Assembly: GCA_019925095.2 (NCBI GenBank)
Contig: CM034397.1
Coordinates: 8,079,763-8,143,762 of the forward strand
DNA length: 64,000 nt
Direction: 5' to 3'
Origin: Dendrolimus kikuchii
Taxonomy: Eukaryota > Arthropoda > Insecta > Lepidoptera > Lasiocampidae
Shown one piece after another: positions 33,611 to 45,839 of this stretch. A program made the translations under genes and the position numbers. The notes beneath the pieces are model-generated. The model saw only the letters and a program-made list of their open reading frames with translations, was not told the origin of the DNA and did no database searches. Every line of letters begins with the position of its first letter. Within the stretch, counting starts at the first letter, position 1.

Positions 33611-34195
33611 CACGTGTAGTTGATAATTAAATCAAATGAGACACTATATTGTAGTGAACGTAGATTTCTGGTAGTGATAGTATCTAGGTAGGTATCGCCG
33701 TCTAACTGCGTATCGTATTTCTTTAGACTTTTCCTTCGATAAACTATAAAAAAATTATACCACTAATGAGTTAAAGTTCAATATCTCAGAAAATATTGAT
33801 CTACGCAATTAGGTCTATAAGACTTTTTTGTAGAAAATTAAAATCCCAACAAATTTATTATTCACATTTTTTTGTAAAGTTCATTGCTTCTGAGATAACA
33901 GCAAAAAACTAGAATTTTAGGTGAAAGAAAATGAACTACAGTGACGTGTACAAACTCACCAGTATAAGTTAATCTTTCGCCGCTATTGTAGATTGTTTAA
34001 TTCTGAGTAAATCGCGACCAAGTCCGTTGTGACAGCATAAAATGCGACTGAGTTATAGATTTTTTTTTCTTGATTTACATGTATTTTAAATGGAAAATCT
34101 TTTCACGCTCAAGGAAAGTACTTAAAATTAATATAAAGGGCTGTAACTTTCAGACATTTTTTCCGACATATACAAAAAAATTTCGGATACATATA

Positions 34196-34710
34196 ATATA
34201 TATACATACATACATAACTTCACGCCAGTTCCCTTGCGGGGTAGGCACGGACAACAGAGCGCCATTCAGGTTTATTCTTACACACCTCACTTGCTTCTTT
34301 GACATTCATAGCTCTTGTCATGCACGCTCGTCTGTTCTTAAGGCTCCTGACATCACCTTCTGCTAGTACACGATCAATTTGATCATGAAAGGTGTGTCGT
34401 GGCCTTCCACGACTTCTACATCCATCCACTTTTGCATTGTATATCTATTTAGTCATTCTTTCATCATGCATTCTTTCCACATGCCCGAACCACCGGAGCA
34501 TTCCTTTCCTTACCTTCACCCCGACACTCTCTTTCAGACCAACTCTCTTTCTTACTTCGGTATTACGAACGCGGTTCGCGAGCGTCACTCTGCAGATTTT
34601 GCGCAGTGCTCGCATCTCGACCGCGTTTACTCTACTTTCATGCTCTCTCTTCCATACCCAGCCCTCACTTCCATACGTGAGCGTAGGTACCAGATACCAG
34701 CAATATATAT
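34196..34710 (-). pseudogene. RTE-type reverse transcriptase, C-terminal fragment
   Basis: The minus strand encodes the C-terminal part of the RTE polyprotein from RNTEVRKRVGLKESVG to the ARELA end, with a frame disruption in the GHVERM region, and a (TATG)n tail at 34200-34212. It is truncated 5' at about 34705. Nearly the same sequence as 43111 and 50651. Confidence 0.85.
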
Positions 34711-34779
34711 AAAACTATGCGCACTGAATATCGACCCACTAGTAAAAAAAAATCCTGAAGGTTGTCTGGAATCTGGAAG

Positions 34780-34880
34780 AAATTGCTATTAGCGTTAAGA
34801 CCGCCGATTGTAATAGTTAAATGATTGTTAACTCATGTATACTGTTTTCTTGTGTGCCATAAAGAATATTCTATTCTATT
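34780..34880 (+). mobile_element. non-LTR retrotransposon 3' tail fragment
   Basis: GAAGAAATTGCTATTAGCGT, TAAGACCGCCGATTG, then CATAAAGAATATTCTATTCT: the same tail type as at 31650. Confidence 0.6.
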
Positions 34881-35024
34881 ATAGTACCTGAATGATAGTA
34901 GGTACGTTGGCGCGACGTACTACGGATAGAACAGAACATTGTACCGTTGACGACTTAAGTATAGAACGGTAAACAGTAGCAAATAGTAAATGGAAAACAT
35001 TATCAATTATTTGGTACCAGTGGT

Positions 35025-35225
35025 TCGATTGTGGCGGACGGAAGGCCTGGTTTAATTACCCGGTGTTTCCTGTAGATTTGCGCCCACCTGTCGACTGGTG
35101 GCGGTACCTGCGACTGACACACCTATCGCCGCCCGCAACTAAAATTAATTACACCAATTGATTAATACTCGAGCTCCCAATCTCGCCAAAACTTAATTAC
35201 TCGCCTCGAAGAATTTATTTTGCAC
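35025..35225. promoter_or_regulatory. candidate enhancer with clustered homeodomain sites
   Basis: A GC-rich half (GCCCACCTGTCGACTGGTGG; CACCTATCGCCGCCCGC) is joined to a half with clustered homeodomain cores: AAAATTAATTACACC, AATTGATTAATACTCG (contains TGATTAAT, an Exd/Hox-type site) and AACTTAATTACTCG. The stretch is unique in the window and free of transposon sequence. This is a motif-based call; whether the gene it would serve is pb or a neighbour is unknown. Confidence 0.4.
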
Positions 35226-35278
35226 ATTTTGTGCTTTATTTTTTGTGAGATTATGCAGGTTAAAATATATTATTATTT

Positions 35279-35455
35279 TAAGAAAAGTAAATGGAGGGAG
35301 ACTCTGGACATCGACCACGCAAAACAAAATTTTATGGCAAAAGATGGAGGAGGCCTACATCCAGAAATGGAGAAACTTGAATAAATAAATATAAATTGCG
35401 TACAATATCACATGTATAATGTTTAAGTATTAAAGGCTGTTTTTATTTTTATTTT
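35279..35455 (+). mobile_element. non-LTR retrotransposon, ORF end and 3' tail
   Basis: The plus frame ends KMEEAYIQKWRNLNK-stop at about 35386, similar to the (W)xxxEEAYxQxW ends of insect non-LTR ORFs. It is followed by an AT-rich tail with ATTAAAGGCTG and (TTTTA)n. 5'-truncated. Confidence 0.55.
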
Positions 35456-36639
35456 ATTTTATTGATATAAATGGAAAGTCAAGATCTTAGCACATGAAGA
35501 CAAATTATTTATTAACTTTATGGAAAACATGCGTTGCTAAGTATTTAAGAACTTTATTTGAGCTGATGCAAAAATAGTGTATAACCTACACGTTAAATTT
35601 TCTGTAAGTCTTTTGAAGAACCTGTGCTTACAACTTACTGCAAGTCTTTTTAGGTAAAATGTTGTTATCTTTCGTTACATATACGACGAAACCCCCCATT
35701 TTACAATTATAACACACCATTGAAAAGCGACGTATAAAGTACAGTCTTGTTAATTTTTATAACTGGATTTTTTTCATTGCAATAGTCTAGTAGACAGGCA
35801 GAACAGTTATATTATAATAGTTACTGAGAGAAATGGTTTTGAAATACAGCGATTCCGCGACACTTGGCATCCTCTACTGTGAGCAAAGCATTCACTCCTT
35901 CATGCTATATGCAAGCTGTGGAATAAATTCTCTTTCGCGATTTTCCCAGAGCATCACGATACAGAGCTCTCCAAAAGCGAAATATGTCTATATGTAGTAG
36001 ATACATGTCTAAATTTTCAACAAAGAAGACAACATTTCTACTCTTTTAGTGTTGTCTAGCGGCAACGGTAACCATTCACCGTCTGTCAGTTTACCTAATA
36101 GCATATACTTATATCATGAAGTAGGTAAAAAAATAAAGAATAAATGTATAGACAAACAGACGGATGTACGAACATGACAATTTTAAAAGGAGCCATTTAG
36201 TCAAAATGCTTACAGAACCCTGAGAAGTAATTTTTTAATCGAATAATAAAAAACTTGAAACAAAGAACAAAACAGACTAGTAACTAAAAATTAAAAAAAA
36301 AAAAAATATGCAGCATCTTGAAGTCGGTGCGAAGTAAGACATAAAAATTACTATATTTTGCAAATTTGTTGTTGTTATTTTGTTTTACTTGGCACCGGCT
36401 TCAAGATGCTGTAGAAAATTTTTATTTTTACTTTTCAGTTACTTTTGAAACACTTTTGATTTTTTTTTATTTCTACTTTTTGTTACCCAAATAGGTTTAG
36501 GAAAAAATATAAAATGAGACGAAATATGTATTAGTAGTAGTACGTACATATAATATTCGAGGCTTGCTCTTGATTTCTTTGGGATCCATTCATCACATCC
36601 TGATTTGGTGACAATGGGACCACCTCAGAAGTACTCTCA

Positions 36640-36985
36640 TGAATAACAAAAATTTGAAAAACGGTCCACAAATGACGGAAAAATCGCGTAACAAACATCC
36701 AAAAAAAACTTACTTACTCCGTTGGCTCAGCGACTCAAAGTGGGTATTGTCCTCGGAAACGAGAACATGCCTTTTTTCCCTTTCCTGCGCAGTTTCTTAC
36801 CAATTATCTCGGCAGGTCAGGTTCTACTCTGTTTTACCAGCAATATTTGGGACGCCGAATAACTCCCAAATATGCTTTCCTCATTCTGCGATCGTCTCCC
36901 ATACGTTCTATGTGACCGAGCCAGCAGAGGCGGTGAGCTTTTATTTCTCCTATTATGTTAGGATCGGCCACGACATTCTCAATTT
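36640..36985 (-). pseudogene. non-LTR reverse-transcriptase C-terminal fragment, second family
   Basis: On the minus strand the sequence reads like the AHRLCWLGHIERMGDDRRM motif that closes many endonuclease/reverse-transcriptase ORFs, followed by KAYLGVIRRPKYCW, and then stops. It differs from the RTE copies at 43111. The plus frame of 140 codons over the same bases is a shadow. Confidence 0.6.
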
Positions 36986-37715
36986 CGAACAAATAAAAAC
37001 ATCAATCAAATTAAGAACCTCTTTGTATTTGAAGTCGTTGCAAAATAATGAAAATGGATAGACAGACAGACGGATGGCGGAACATGACGATTCTACAAAA
37101 CCCTAAAGAGTAATTTCTTAATCGAAAAATTCCTCATTCCGTTACAGTTAGATCAAAACATTTTTTATGAAATAAGTAATATTTTAAGTTGATAGTGAAG
37201 GCGTCTGCGGCAGTCGGATGGTCGACGTAGCAGGTTCAGTGTACTTGGCTGCATCGCCCACCGGCCGCTTTTTGTTCCACGACTTGTACACCCGCTTATT
37301 TGCTGTCATCAATCATTATTTGGCCCAACGCTGGTCCGGCGTACGCTTTACAATTTGAGAATATAACCCTTTTTTGTTTTTGGTGTAAAACACTTGTTTG
37401 CAATAATATCGGGAGCATCGACCGGGCTGATAGAGATCAAATCAGAACAAATTTTTTTTTTGTGATTTATGTATATCTACGAACTTATTTTTTTTCGGAT
37501 TGAAATTTTGTATTAATAATAACTTATCTTTTAGTGGTGGTTATTACATTAGACTCAAGGTCTTGTACCGTATTCATTCTTCTTTCTTATTGTTGATTAA
37601 GTTAAACTGAATTAATAATTACCATAATACAAAAAGTGTGTTTTTAGCACACGCCCGTTTGAGTGTACCTACCTATATGGGGACAAACTTGCCAGATAAC
37701 TATGGAATTTAATTG

Positions 37716-37990
37716 TGTATGGGTGTAATGGGTAACAAAACAACCCACAGCCAGTTGGTAGGGTATCTGCCGGTCTGGATGACTACCATCCTTGATTTAG
37801 AGTATGTCGCCATAACAACCTTGATCTGTGTTCCGGTATTACTGGTCAGGTTCCAGTCCCATCTACGAGTTCGGTAGCACATTAGTAGCACCTTTGGTGT
37901 TACAAGTGTTCTTAGGCGACGGTAACCACCTTCCAATACAGTTGGGACATCAGCTGTCTGATGTATGTACTCCAGCAATTAAAAAAAATA
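37716..37990 (-). repeat. 300-bp dispersed family, full-length type
   Basis: Reverse copy of the unit at 39716: CCCACAGCCAGxTGGTAGGG, CCGGTATTACTGGTCAGGTTCC (in pieces), GGTAACCACCTTCC and ACAGTTGGGACATCAGCTGT. An eroded second unit follows to about 38130. Confidence 0.75.
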
Positions 37991-38199
37991 AGCAGCGACC
38001 CACATGATCAAATACTATTATCGCCACCTGTGGACGTTTGCACTTGAAATATTTTAAAGACATTCTTCTTAAACAACCCTGTGTCGTAGGGCAGAGGGAA
38101 ATCCGCAGGAACAACTACCTTGGACATTATATAAACTGGGAGAGAGTAGATTTATGAAAAAGACAATAAGATGCCGTTATCTCGTCTCAACAAAACACA

Positions 38200-38612
38200 T
38201 GGAACTATAGAGAATTTGCGTGTCTGGGCTAAAGCTGGAATACAATAATCATTACAGAGGAATAAAAAAAAAAACTAGTTTCAAAAGTATTTAAAACTAT
38301 TTCGTGCTTATAATTAGGAAGAAAGTAACATAGGGCTTATTGCAAGTGCAGTGAGTATTGCCGTAGAGGTCTATGCGGGGTGAAGGCTGAGGGGTGCATC
38401 CAGTAACAGATGCGATGCATTGCTACCCCGGGAACTCCTGCCTGCGTACAGTGACGGATTCAGTAAAATCGATTTGTTGTTGCAAACCCAAATAAAATAC
38501 AAAAAATGTCATCGTTTGCAAAATCCAAACTAATTTTAATTGTTTGCTTATTTGAAACGTTAATTAAATTTTTCTTTATTTTTATTGCGATTTATCTTTA
38601 ATTACTATTTTT
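38200..38612. other. intergenic DNA with a GC-balanced patch
   Basis: Positions 38340-38460 are of mixed composition (GCAAGTGCAGTGAGTATTGC through CTGCGTACAGTGACGG), with no repeat match and no ORF. The rest is AT-rich. Confidence 0.35.
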
Positions 38613-38765
38613 GAAGTGAAACTTCTTTAGAATCGTTGTGATTTGAAACTCGATGAAACGAAAAAGCGACACTAAAACCGATAAACACATAAATCTACAG
38701 GACTAAGCCTACGAGACAATGAGATATGAGTTTTACATTGTGCAGCACAGATTAGTGTCAATAGG
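38613..38765 (+). repeat. CA-ended dispersed element C, left-end copy
   Basis: GAAGTGAAACTTCTTTAGAA, GATTTGAAACTCGATGAAAC and CATAAATCTACAGGACTAAG align with 22342 and 50299. The CA end is missing. A reversed retro tail (ACTTTATTGTTCACCACA) follows at 38840. Confidence 0.75.
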
Positions 38766-39715
38766 ACCGATGATTAGACGTAGGTCCAATTTGGACCGAA
38801 ATAAAACTGATATATAGATAGATAGAAGAAAATAGAAACTTTATTGTTCACCACATACAAATAAAGTAAATTATTTACAGTCATTTCGTGTCAAGACAGG
38901 ATAATAATATATTTAGAGTTTAGACTAAAGCAGTGAAAAATTGAAGGTGATACTTAAATATCACTATCAATTTCTTCTTAAGAAGTTACAATATTCTAAT
39001 TGAATTATTTTTTTTTACTACAAAGGCATCAGCGAGACCCGCAGGCCACAGACAGATGTCTTACAGAACTCAATTTAAAAGTATTTTTTAAATAATAACA
39101 ACCACGAAGGCCGGTCGTTACAGTACCTTCATAATTATATTATCTCCTATCCTCCAATATTAATATAGGATTTATGATTTTAACAATTATATATAGATAC
39201 AATTTAAAATGCAAGTAATATTGCAATAATTGTATACTAAATCTCTTAAATGCGGCCCTGAAAAGCGCGAGGGAGCACCGATGACAAAATACAAATTTTA
39301 TTTTATTAAATTCAAAAAAGGCTTCCAATGATTGATAGGAGCGCACCCTTCAGCCCGTCTGTTGCTCCATGCTCGACGGCATAACTCTTGCTACTCAATA
39401 AAATGGATCATTGATCTCCTCATGAACTACTCATCGAGTGATAGATAAATAAAAGCTACAATGGTAATGGATGACGCTTTGTTTATGGTTGTCGAAGCAA
39501 AGCTAGAAAGGGTTAGTAAATCTAGAATTATATTGGGAACACGTCGGTTCGTACCGATCTGATCACAAGATCTGAGCAGAACGGAACTCATACATTTTAT
39601 ATAGTGGCTAGTTGTTTAGAGCAATATTAGACCATGCCACGCTACATATATGCGACGCAGAGTAGATGCGCATCGGTTTCTTGTACATACGAACCTTATA
39701 GGTGTGAGAAGTACT

Positions 39716-40035
39716 AAACTTTTTTATTTTTTATTGCATGAGTTCAGCAGACAGGTGAACATCCCACTTGATGGAAAGTGGTTACCATCGCCTATGGACA
39801 TTTACAACACAAAAGGCTACAAATGCACTGCTGCTCTCTTAAAGGAGACTGAACCTGGTCACTATTGCCGGAACACAACTCAAGGTTGTTATGGCGGCAT
39901 ACTCTAGACCAGGGGTGGTAGCTATCCAGTCGGGCAAATACCCTATCACCTGGCTGTGGGTTTTTTAGTCGTGTCTTACGACAGGCCGCCCGGCCGCAGC
40001 AAAATGTATTCTTTCTTCGTTCCTGTACGGATAAA
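39716..40035 (+). repeat. 300-bp dispersed family, full-length copy
   Basis: The most complete unit: TTATTTTTTATTGCATGAGT start; AGCAGACAGG; GATGGAAAGTGGTTACCATC; TGCACTGCTGCTCTCTTAAA; GACCAGGGGTGGTAGC; CACCTGGCTGTGGG; CGACAGGCCGCCCGGCCGCA; end at TCTTCGTTCCTG. Non-coding and AT-led, most like a SINE or a retroelement 3' derivative, but I do not recognise a tRNA head. Confidence 0.75.
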
Positions 40036-40529
40036 AACTTGTGCGTCGGCCTTATGTTGTTCTCGCTTTAAAGTGTGTTAATATGCCTAGTTGTGCAACG
40101 TTCCCAGATAGTTACTTAACTGCGAGTAAATAGCAAGAAGACCTTTAGATTACTATAAAAAAAATTGAAGTGAAAACTTCTTTAGGCACGTTGGGCACTT
40201 TTGAGATGTGTAAAAATCACTGAACTCGCGTGACCGTTATGCTCGGATACAAAGTTTTAACTTCTGACGTGTAAGTCCTACGACTGGCAGTTTTTTTTTT
40301 ATTATTTTTAGAATATCGTACAACATATTAGGCTAGTTGATAATTAAATTTATTAAGATGGTTTTTATCGTCTTACAAAACGCCGCAGACTCTTAGATTT
40401 GCTAAGAGCGTAGGAATTTATTATTTCATAACTCTTACTAGTCAAATAGCGTATTTGGTATATGGCGTATATGGTTTAGATAATAGTTATAATTATTTTT
40501 AACGATATATTAAAAAAAATAATATTCGT

Positions 40530-40630
40530 ATCCTTTAAGAGAGCAGCAGCCCATTTATTGCATCTTTGGTGTTGCAAATTTCTTTCTTTCCATCAGGTGG
40601 GTCGTCTGCCTATCTTCTGAACTCATGCAA
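40530..40630 (-). repeat. 300-bp dispersed family, 5' fragment
   Basis: Reversed core: AGAGAGCAGCAGCCCATTTA, TTTGGTGTTGCAAAT, ATCAGGTGGGTCGTCTGCC, TGAACTCATGCAA. Confidence 0.7.
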
Positions 40631-41097
40631 AAAAACTGACATAGTATAAAATATTGCACACCGGTACCAGTAGAATATAATTGTATTAAGTACTTATTTT
40701 TAACTCCTTTATCTTACCTATATTCGAAATAAAATGAATTAGAATCTAAATAAGGTGTTTCGACAACCGCTCTTTTAAAACTTCTTGTAACATGTGTCAT
40801 CTACCGAATTCTGAATTAGAAGATGTATTAAAACTTAAAAGTACAAAGTAGAATTTACTTACTAAAAATAATAAAACAATGAAGCCCATTATCTGAAGGG
40901 TCCCGTGGAATGGGTGTGTGAGACAAAGGGGAAGGTTTTAATAGGGCCGAGCTGACCGCGTCAAGATATATCGGCGACAAGTGCCCACGACTTGTTTACA
41001 AGAACACGACATTATTGTTCACGTATAAAATAACCGATTGTTCCACACTGTGCTTTGTTGTAACCCGATTTTTGTAAACATGCTGTACAACAACAAA

Positions 41098-41124
41098 TAT
41101 ATACAGTACAGTGTACTGTATATA
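41098..41124. repeat. perfect 12-bp inverted repeat
   Basis: TATATACAGTAC (41098-41109) and GTACTGTATATA (41113-41124) are separated by AGT, forming a near-perfect palindrome in AT-rich unique DNA. Confidence 0.7.
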
Positions 41125-41214
41125 ATTGTCTATACCTAACCAGCATTGAAAAAGGAAACGTAAGCTGTAATCGCGGGATTGTCTTAACATAGATATAAAT
41201 AAATACTATTAAAA

Positions 41215-41722
41215 AATGTGTGTGTGTGTGCAGTTCATACGCAGTAGAAGTGAAACTTCAGAGAATATACAGGCGAATATCTACAATGCCTAGTAGAGAA
41301 GTGTGAACTGCATACATACATTTTCGGACTTCTATTCTGTTATAGACGTATTTATTCTTAGGTATTTTGACCCTTATTCGTAATGATTCAATCTAAATTA
41401 CACTTAAATTCACTAGCATAAAGTACAAAATTCAATGCACTATTACGCACGTATGCGTATCTACGTATCTGTTGATCTACGTATAAAATAATATCTGCTT
41501 TAAGTATATACAGATAGATCTAAAATTCATTTAAAATCTTTTAAATTTTATTCAAAGTGAAAATTAATACTAAAAGGTAAAGAGGAATGTGTTTTATTTC
41601 GAATTAAATAAGGTTGAATTTTGTGTGATTATGTCTTATTAGTGTCACTTTTTCATTTCGCTTTTTCATTTCATAGAGTTTCAAATCACAAAGATTCTAA
41701 AGAAGTTTCACTTCAAAATATT
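41215..41722 (-). repeat. CA-ended dispersed element C, long copy
   Basis: It starts with (TG)n then CAGTTCATACGCAGTAGAAG and ends TTTCAAATCACAAAGATTC then AAGAAGTTTCACTTC. This uninterrupted copy shows what the 17388 copy looked like before RTE insertion. No coding capacity. Confidence 0.8.
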
Positions 41723-43105
41723 GTTAGGAATAGTAACAAAAAATAATGTTGTCCGATGTACATAACTAAACATAGATTCAATAGAATAGTTCAATATATT
41801 AGTATATTTAGGAAATATGTAACAAATTCTTGTACATAATTAAAGTTATATTTTTTTTATAAATATTGTATTAATATTGTGTTATATTAATCGTATAAAA
41901 ATACCATCTGCCTTGTACCATGACAGAGAAGAAGCGACTAAAAAAAAACTATTTTTGTCTGGCCTTTTAATATTTACTTATGCCAACAGATGGAGCTAAG
42001 AGAAAGGGCTTTTAATCTAAAAAAAATGCTGTCCATATTACCAGTATAGAATTACAATAATCATCTTGGTCTTAATGTTATTAATATGCGTATGTATACT
42101 TTACTTATATGAAGTTTGGATATAATTTTGGTTATATTTCTTTAAGTTATTAAATAGAATTTGAACGTAATAGTGTCGGGAGATAATAATAGATAGTTAC
42201 ACGAGAGGTGAGGCTGACCTATTTAAGCATGAAATGGTTTGGTGCATGAGCGCAGCGAGGGCGCTAATAGTTCGAATGCCTAAATAAGCCTTTCACACGA
42301 GGTTAATACTTTGCTTTATATTTCGAATATAAAGAAAGTAAATAAAAATTGATTACTTAAATAAACATCTACTTCTCTAATGAAATTAGGCGTTAAATCT
42401 ATATCTAAATCTGATGAACTCATTAATATGTCACATATGAAACGTCAGGTAAAAATCTTATATGTCGCATTTTATCAGCTAATATTTTTTTGTCACTAAT
42501 GATAGTAAATATTTAGCTTAAATATATGTAAATTAAATAATAATTTAGTGAAAAGTAATTTAAGAAATCTTTTTTTTGTTACAATTAATGCCGCAATTTA
42601 ACAGTGGCTGTAAATAAAAGTTGAAACATGAGTCGCGCATATTTTGTATGGTTTGCATAGTTTTTAAATTTTTTAACAGCAGGGAAAATCGTTTCCTAGG
42701 GACAAAAAGTAATGTTTTCATCTCTGTGATCAGGCAACTCTAAGCGTACTTTCAGAATATGAGAAATGACAAATATATATATGTCATGTTAGACTACACA
42801 GGTCCACCTTCTGGGTTTAACGTTCAAATTAATTCAAAACACGGTATATCAGATGATGTTTGTTCAAGGAGATTGCCCTGGTTTTAGACATCGGTAATCT
42901 CGATTTGTAGGTTTTATCAGAACGTTTCTCATAATCAGTACATGTCAATAGATTCAACATACGAATATCTTATAAAAGAAACTGCGTAAGATATGCATGC
43001 TTCTCTTAGGGACTCACGTAAGAGATTTGAAAGATAGATGCCTCTTCTGTAAAGCCACCCCGCTGTGTATGTTGTTTAAACAATAGTTTCCAATTAATGA
43101 TATTT
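41723..43105. other. AT-rich intergenic DNA, minor repeat traces
   Basis: A mixed patch at 42190-42310 (GTTACACGAGAGGTGAGG through TTTCACACGAGGTTAATAC) has partly inverted ends and may be a MITE. 42865-42915 matches the SINE interior reversed (ACATCGGTAATCTCGAT). No gene seen. Confidence 0.4.
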
Positions 43106-43110
43106 TCCAA

Positions 43111-43875
43111 GCGTATATACATACATACATAACTTCACGCCAGTTCCCTTGCGGGGTAGGCACGAACAACAGAGCGCCATTTAGGCCCATTCTTACACAC
43201 CTCACTTGCTTCTTTGACATTCATAACTCTTGTCATGTACAGTCGTCTGTTCTTAAGGCTCCTAACATCACCCTCCGCTAGTACACGATCAATTTGATCA
43301 TGGAAGGTGTGTCTTCTGCATCCATCCAATTTTGCATTGTATATCTGTTTAGTCATTCTTTCATCATGCATTCTTTCGAGATGCCCGAACCACCGAAGCA
43401 TTCCTTTCCTTACCTTCACCCCGACACTCTCTTTCAGACCAACTCTCTTTCTTACTTCGGTATTACGAACGCGGTCCGCGAGTGTCACTCCGCAGATTTT
43501 GCGCAGTGCTCGCATCTCGACCGCGTTTACTCTACTTTCATACTCTCTCTTCCATACCCAACTCTCGCTTCCATACATGAGCGTAGGTACTAGCACCGCG
43601 TTGTGTATGGCGAGCTGGGCCTTCTGGCTGAGGTTCTTAGCGCCTAGAAGTTTACCTGACACTCCATTCAAACTATTCCCCAAATTAACCCTTATTTCTA
43701 TATCAGCGGTGTATCTTCCATCCCTGCTAAAAGCACATCCAAGATATACAAACTCATTCACTTGCTCCAGCATAACATCATCGACCATTATCCTTGCATT
43801 CGTTCTGGTTTCTTCTATTTCAAACACAATAAACTTTGTTTTCTTCGCATTCAAATGTAAGCCTCTCGCCTGACA
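43111..43875 (-). pseudogene. RTE-type non-LTR retrotransposon, reverse-transcriptase C-terminal part
   Basis: The longest copy of the RTE family here. The minus strand has a 239-codon open frame, preceded by in-frame residues up to about 43873 (GLHLNAKKTKF, the primer-grip-side NxKKT motif). Within the 239 residues are VYLG at 36-39, YGSESW at 94-99 and RWFGHLERM at 154-162, all typical of the thumb and C-terminal part of endonuclease/reverse transcriptases. The frame ends ARELA-stop, and a (TATG)n tail follows within about 25 bp, as in the RTE clade. Endonuclease and catalytic domains are absent, so this is a dead-on-arrival 5'-truncated insertion. The open frame shows it is recent. Confidence 0.92.
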
Positions 43876-43999
43876 GCGTATATAATTCGGTTAAAAATCG
43901 TAAAAACATAGTTTTACTATTGGACTAAGTAGTTAATAGTCGAGAAAGAACATAATGCAACTGGCTAATCTAAGAGCCCTAAGTGGAACGATCCTAAGC

Positions 44000-44290
44000 C
44001 CGTCGTCGTGCCTCTTCGGCGGGGCAGTGTCCGCTCGGCAAGGGATGCTTTACACAGTTAATTTAAAATTCACATTCGTATAAATAAGGAGGGTACCGTT
44101 TGCGTTTTATGGCTCACAACGTGCGAATGCAATGTTTGTGACGCTCCACTTTGCGGTTGAGGACGTATTTTAATATCGTTAATTAGGTGTTACGAGCTTT
44201 TACGGGTGTTGGCCGCCCGTTTAGAGCACCACGAATTTCAGATAATGTTCACATGAATTTTGGTTGCAAATGCGAAGATCTAACTGGAAT
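44000..44290. promoter_or_regulatory. balanced-composition unique stretch, possible regulatory
   Basis: CGTGCCTCTTCGGCGGGGCA at 44007, then a unique stretch with ATATCGTTAATTAGGTG (homeodomain-type TTAATTA) and ACGGGTGTTGGCCGCCCG. No repeat match or ORF. The assignment is weak. Confidence 0.2.
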
Positions 44291-44487
44291 AAATCTTATG
44301 AGAAATTGGAATATTATTATCAGTAGGGATTTTATATAAATTATTTTTAAGATTCTGATAATGCTAATTACCTCACATGTATTATAACCATTGTAGCTTG
44401 ATAGAAAACGAATTTGACATAATCATTATAAACGTCTAGTAAGTTACGTTCACTAAAAAATAACGTTTTCTCTTTACTATATCCGTG

Positions 44488-44795
44488 CAGGAACGGAGAA
44501 AGAATACAATTTCCTGCGGCCGAGCGGCCTGTCGTAAGAGGCGACTTAACAACCCACAGCCAGGTGGTAGGGCATTTGCCCGACTGGATGGCTACCACCC
44601 CTAGTCTAAAGTATTGTCATAACAACCTTGAGTTGTGTTCCGGCATTAGTGACCAGGTTCCAGTTTCCCTTAAGAGAGCAGCAGCGCATTTGTAGCAACT
44701 TTGGTGTTGCAAATGTCCATAGGCGATGGTAACCGCTTTCCATCAAGTGGGCCGTCTGCCTGTCTCCTGATCTCCTGCAATAAATAAAAAAAAAT
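44488..44795 (-). repeat. 300-bp dispersed family, full-length copy
   Basis: Reverse of 39716, complete from ACGGAGAAAGAATACAATTT through CAACCCACAGCCAGGTGGTA to CCATCAAGTGGGCCGTCTGC and CTGATCTCCTGCAATAA. Highly similar to the copy at 51708, so probably young. Confidence 0.8.
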
Positions 44796-44964
44796 ACTTG
44801 CAACTTGAATGAATTTCATAGAGTTGTTCTATTCCATTACGTCCATTGTATATATGTAAGTATATGTTTATACACACACTTATTATGTAAGAATATGCTT
44901 AGTAAAGTACAAAGTTACACTGTATGTCAACCTTAATAATACCTTGTACCTATTTTCAAAAGGT

Positions 44965-45085
44965 GCCTGGGAGTGATTGCTTTAAGCAATAAAAGCGCCA
45001 TTTAGACTACCTTATAGTTTTGAAAATTATTATAGGAATTTTATTTATTTGGTTTGTTTACAATAAAGAATATTCCATTTTATTT
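44965..45085 (+). mobile_element. non-LTR retrotransposon 3' tail fragment
   Basis: GGTGCCTGGGAGTGATTGCT, TTAAGCAATAAAAGCGCCAT, spacer, then ACAATAAAGAATATTCCATT: same tail type as at 31650, more diverged. Confidence 0.55.
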
Positions 45086-45839
45086 CTATACTATAGTTTA
45101 GGCATATTTGATGACATTTATAAGAGTACTTATAAATGCAGTTATAATCCACGATAAACTTATTTTTTATCCATCTTGTTGCACTGCCAAAGTTGTGTAT
45201 TGCTAAGAGAGGCCTCAAATTTTAGTCTACATACTGTTAAACATGTCAATGCAATTCAATGATATTGATTCTGTTATTCATTTAAGTTCAGAGCTCAAAG
45301 TTAAGAAAAATTATATGACGTTTTACTAATTTCATTTATATATTTTATTTTTATTGTTTTGAGTTTATTTTTATTTACTTTGATTATAATGCCATTTTTA
45401 AATTTGACATAGTATATTACGATTTTTTTATGACATGATAATTATAACAATCAATGAGATATAGACATTTTATATAATTTTTTGCATGGACTTGCATTAC
45501 TTAATTTCTTTTTTTGTCTAATTTTCCGATATTGTATCAAGTATATTATAATTCTCTTATAGTTATATGAGCCAAATGTATTATAATATGAATTATTTTT
45601 AGAGGAAATTTAGCTGATATGTATTTTATATATTGTAAGAGTGATAATTACAGCACATTTCCGAAATAAATAAGAAAAAAATACTTTACAACTGATGCAT
45701 CGAATCAATGTGTTGAAACACAGGAGAATAGACCAGGTGAATAGTCTAATTAGAAAGAAACAGGTGAAATACTTATTTGCTTAACAGAGAAAACAAGAAT
45801 CCAAGACATGACGACAAACAAAGGCGGCACTTTCCGAAA

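Noticed and set aside
43307..43873. Plus-strand frame of 188 codons
   Set aside because: Antisense shadow of the RTE reverse-transcriptase fragment.
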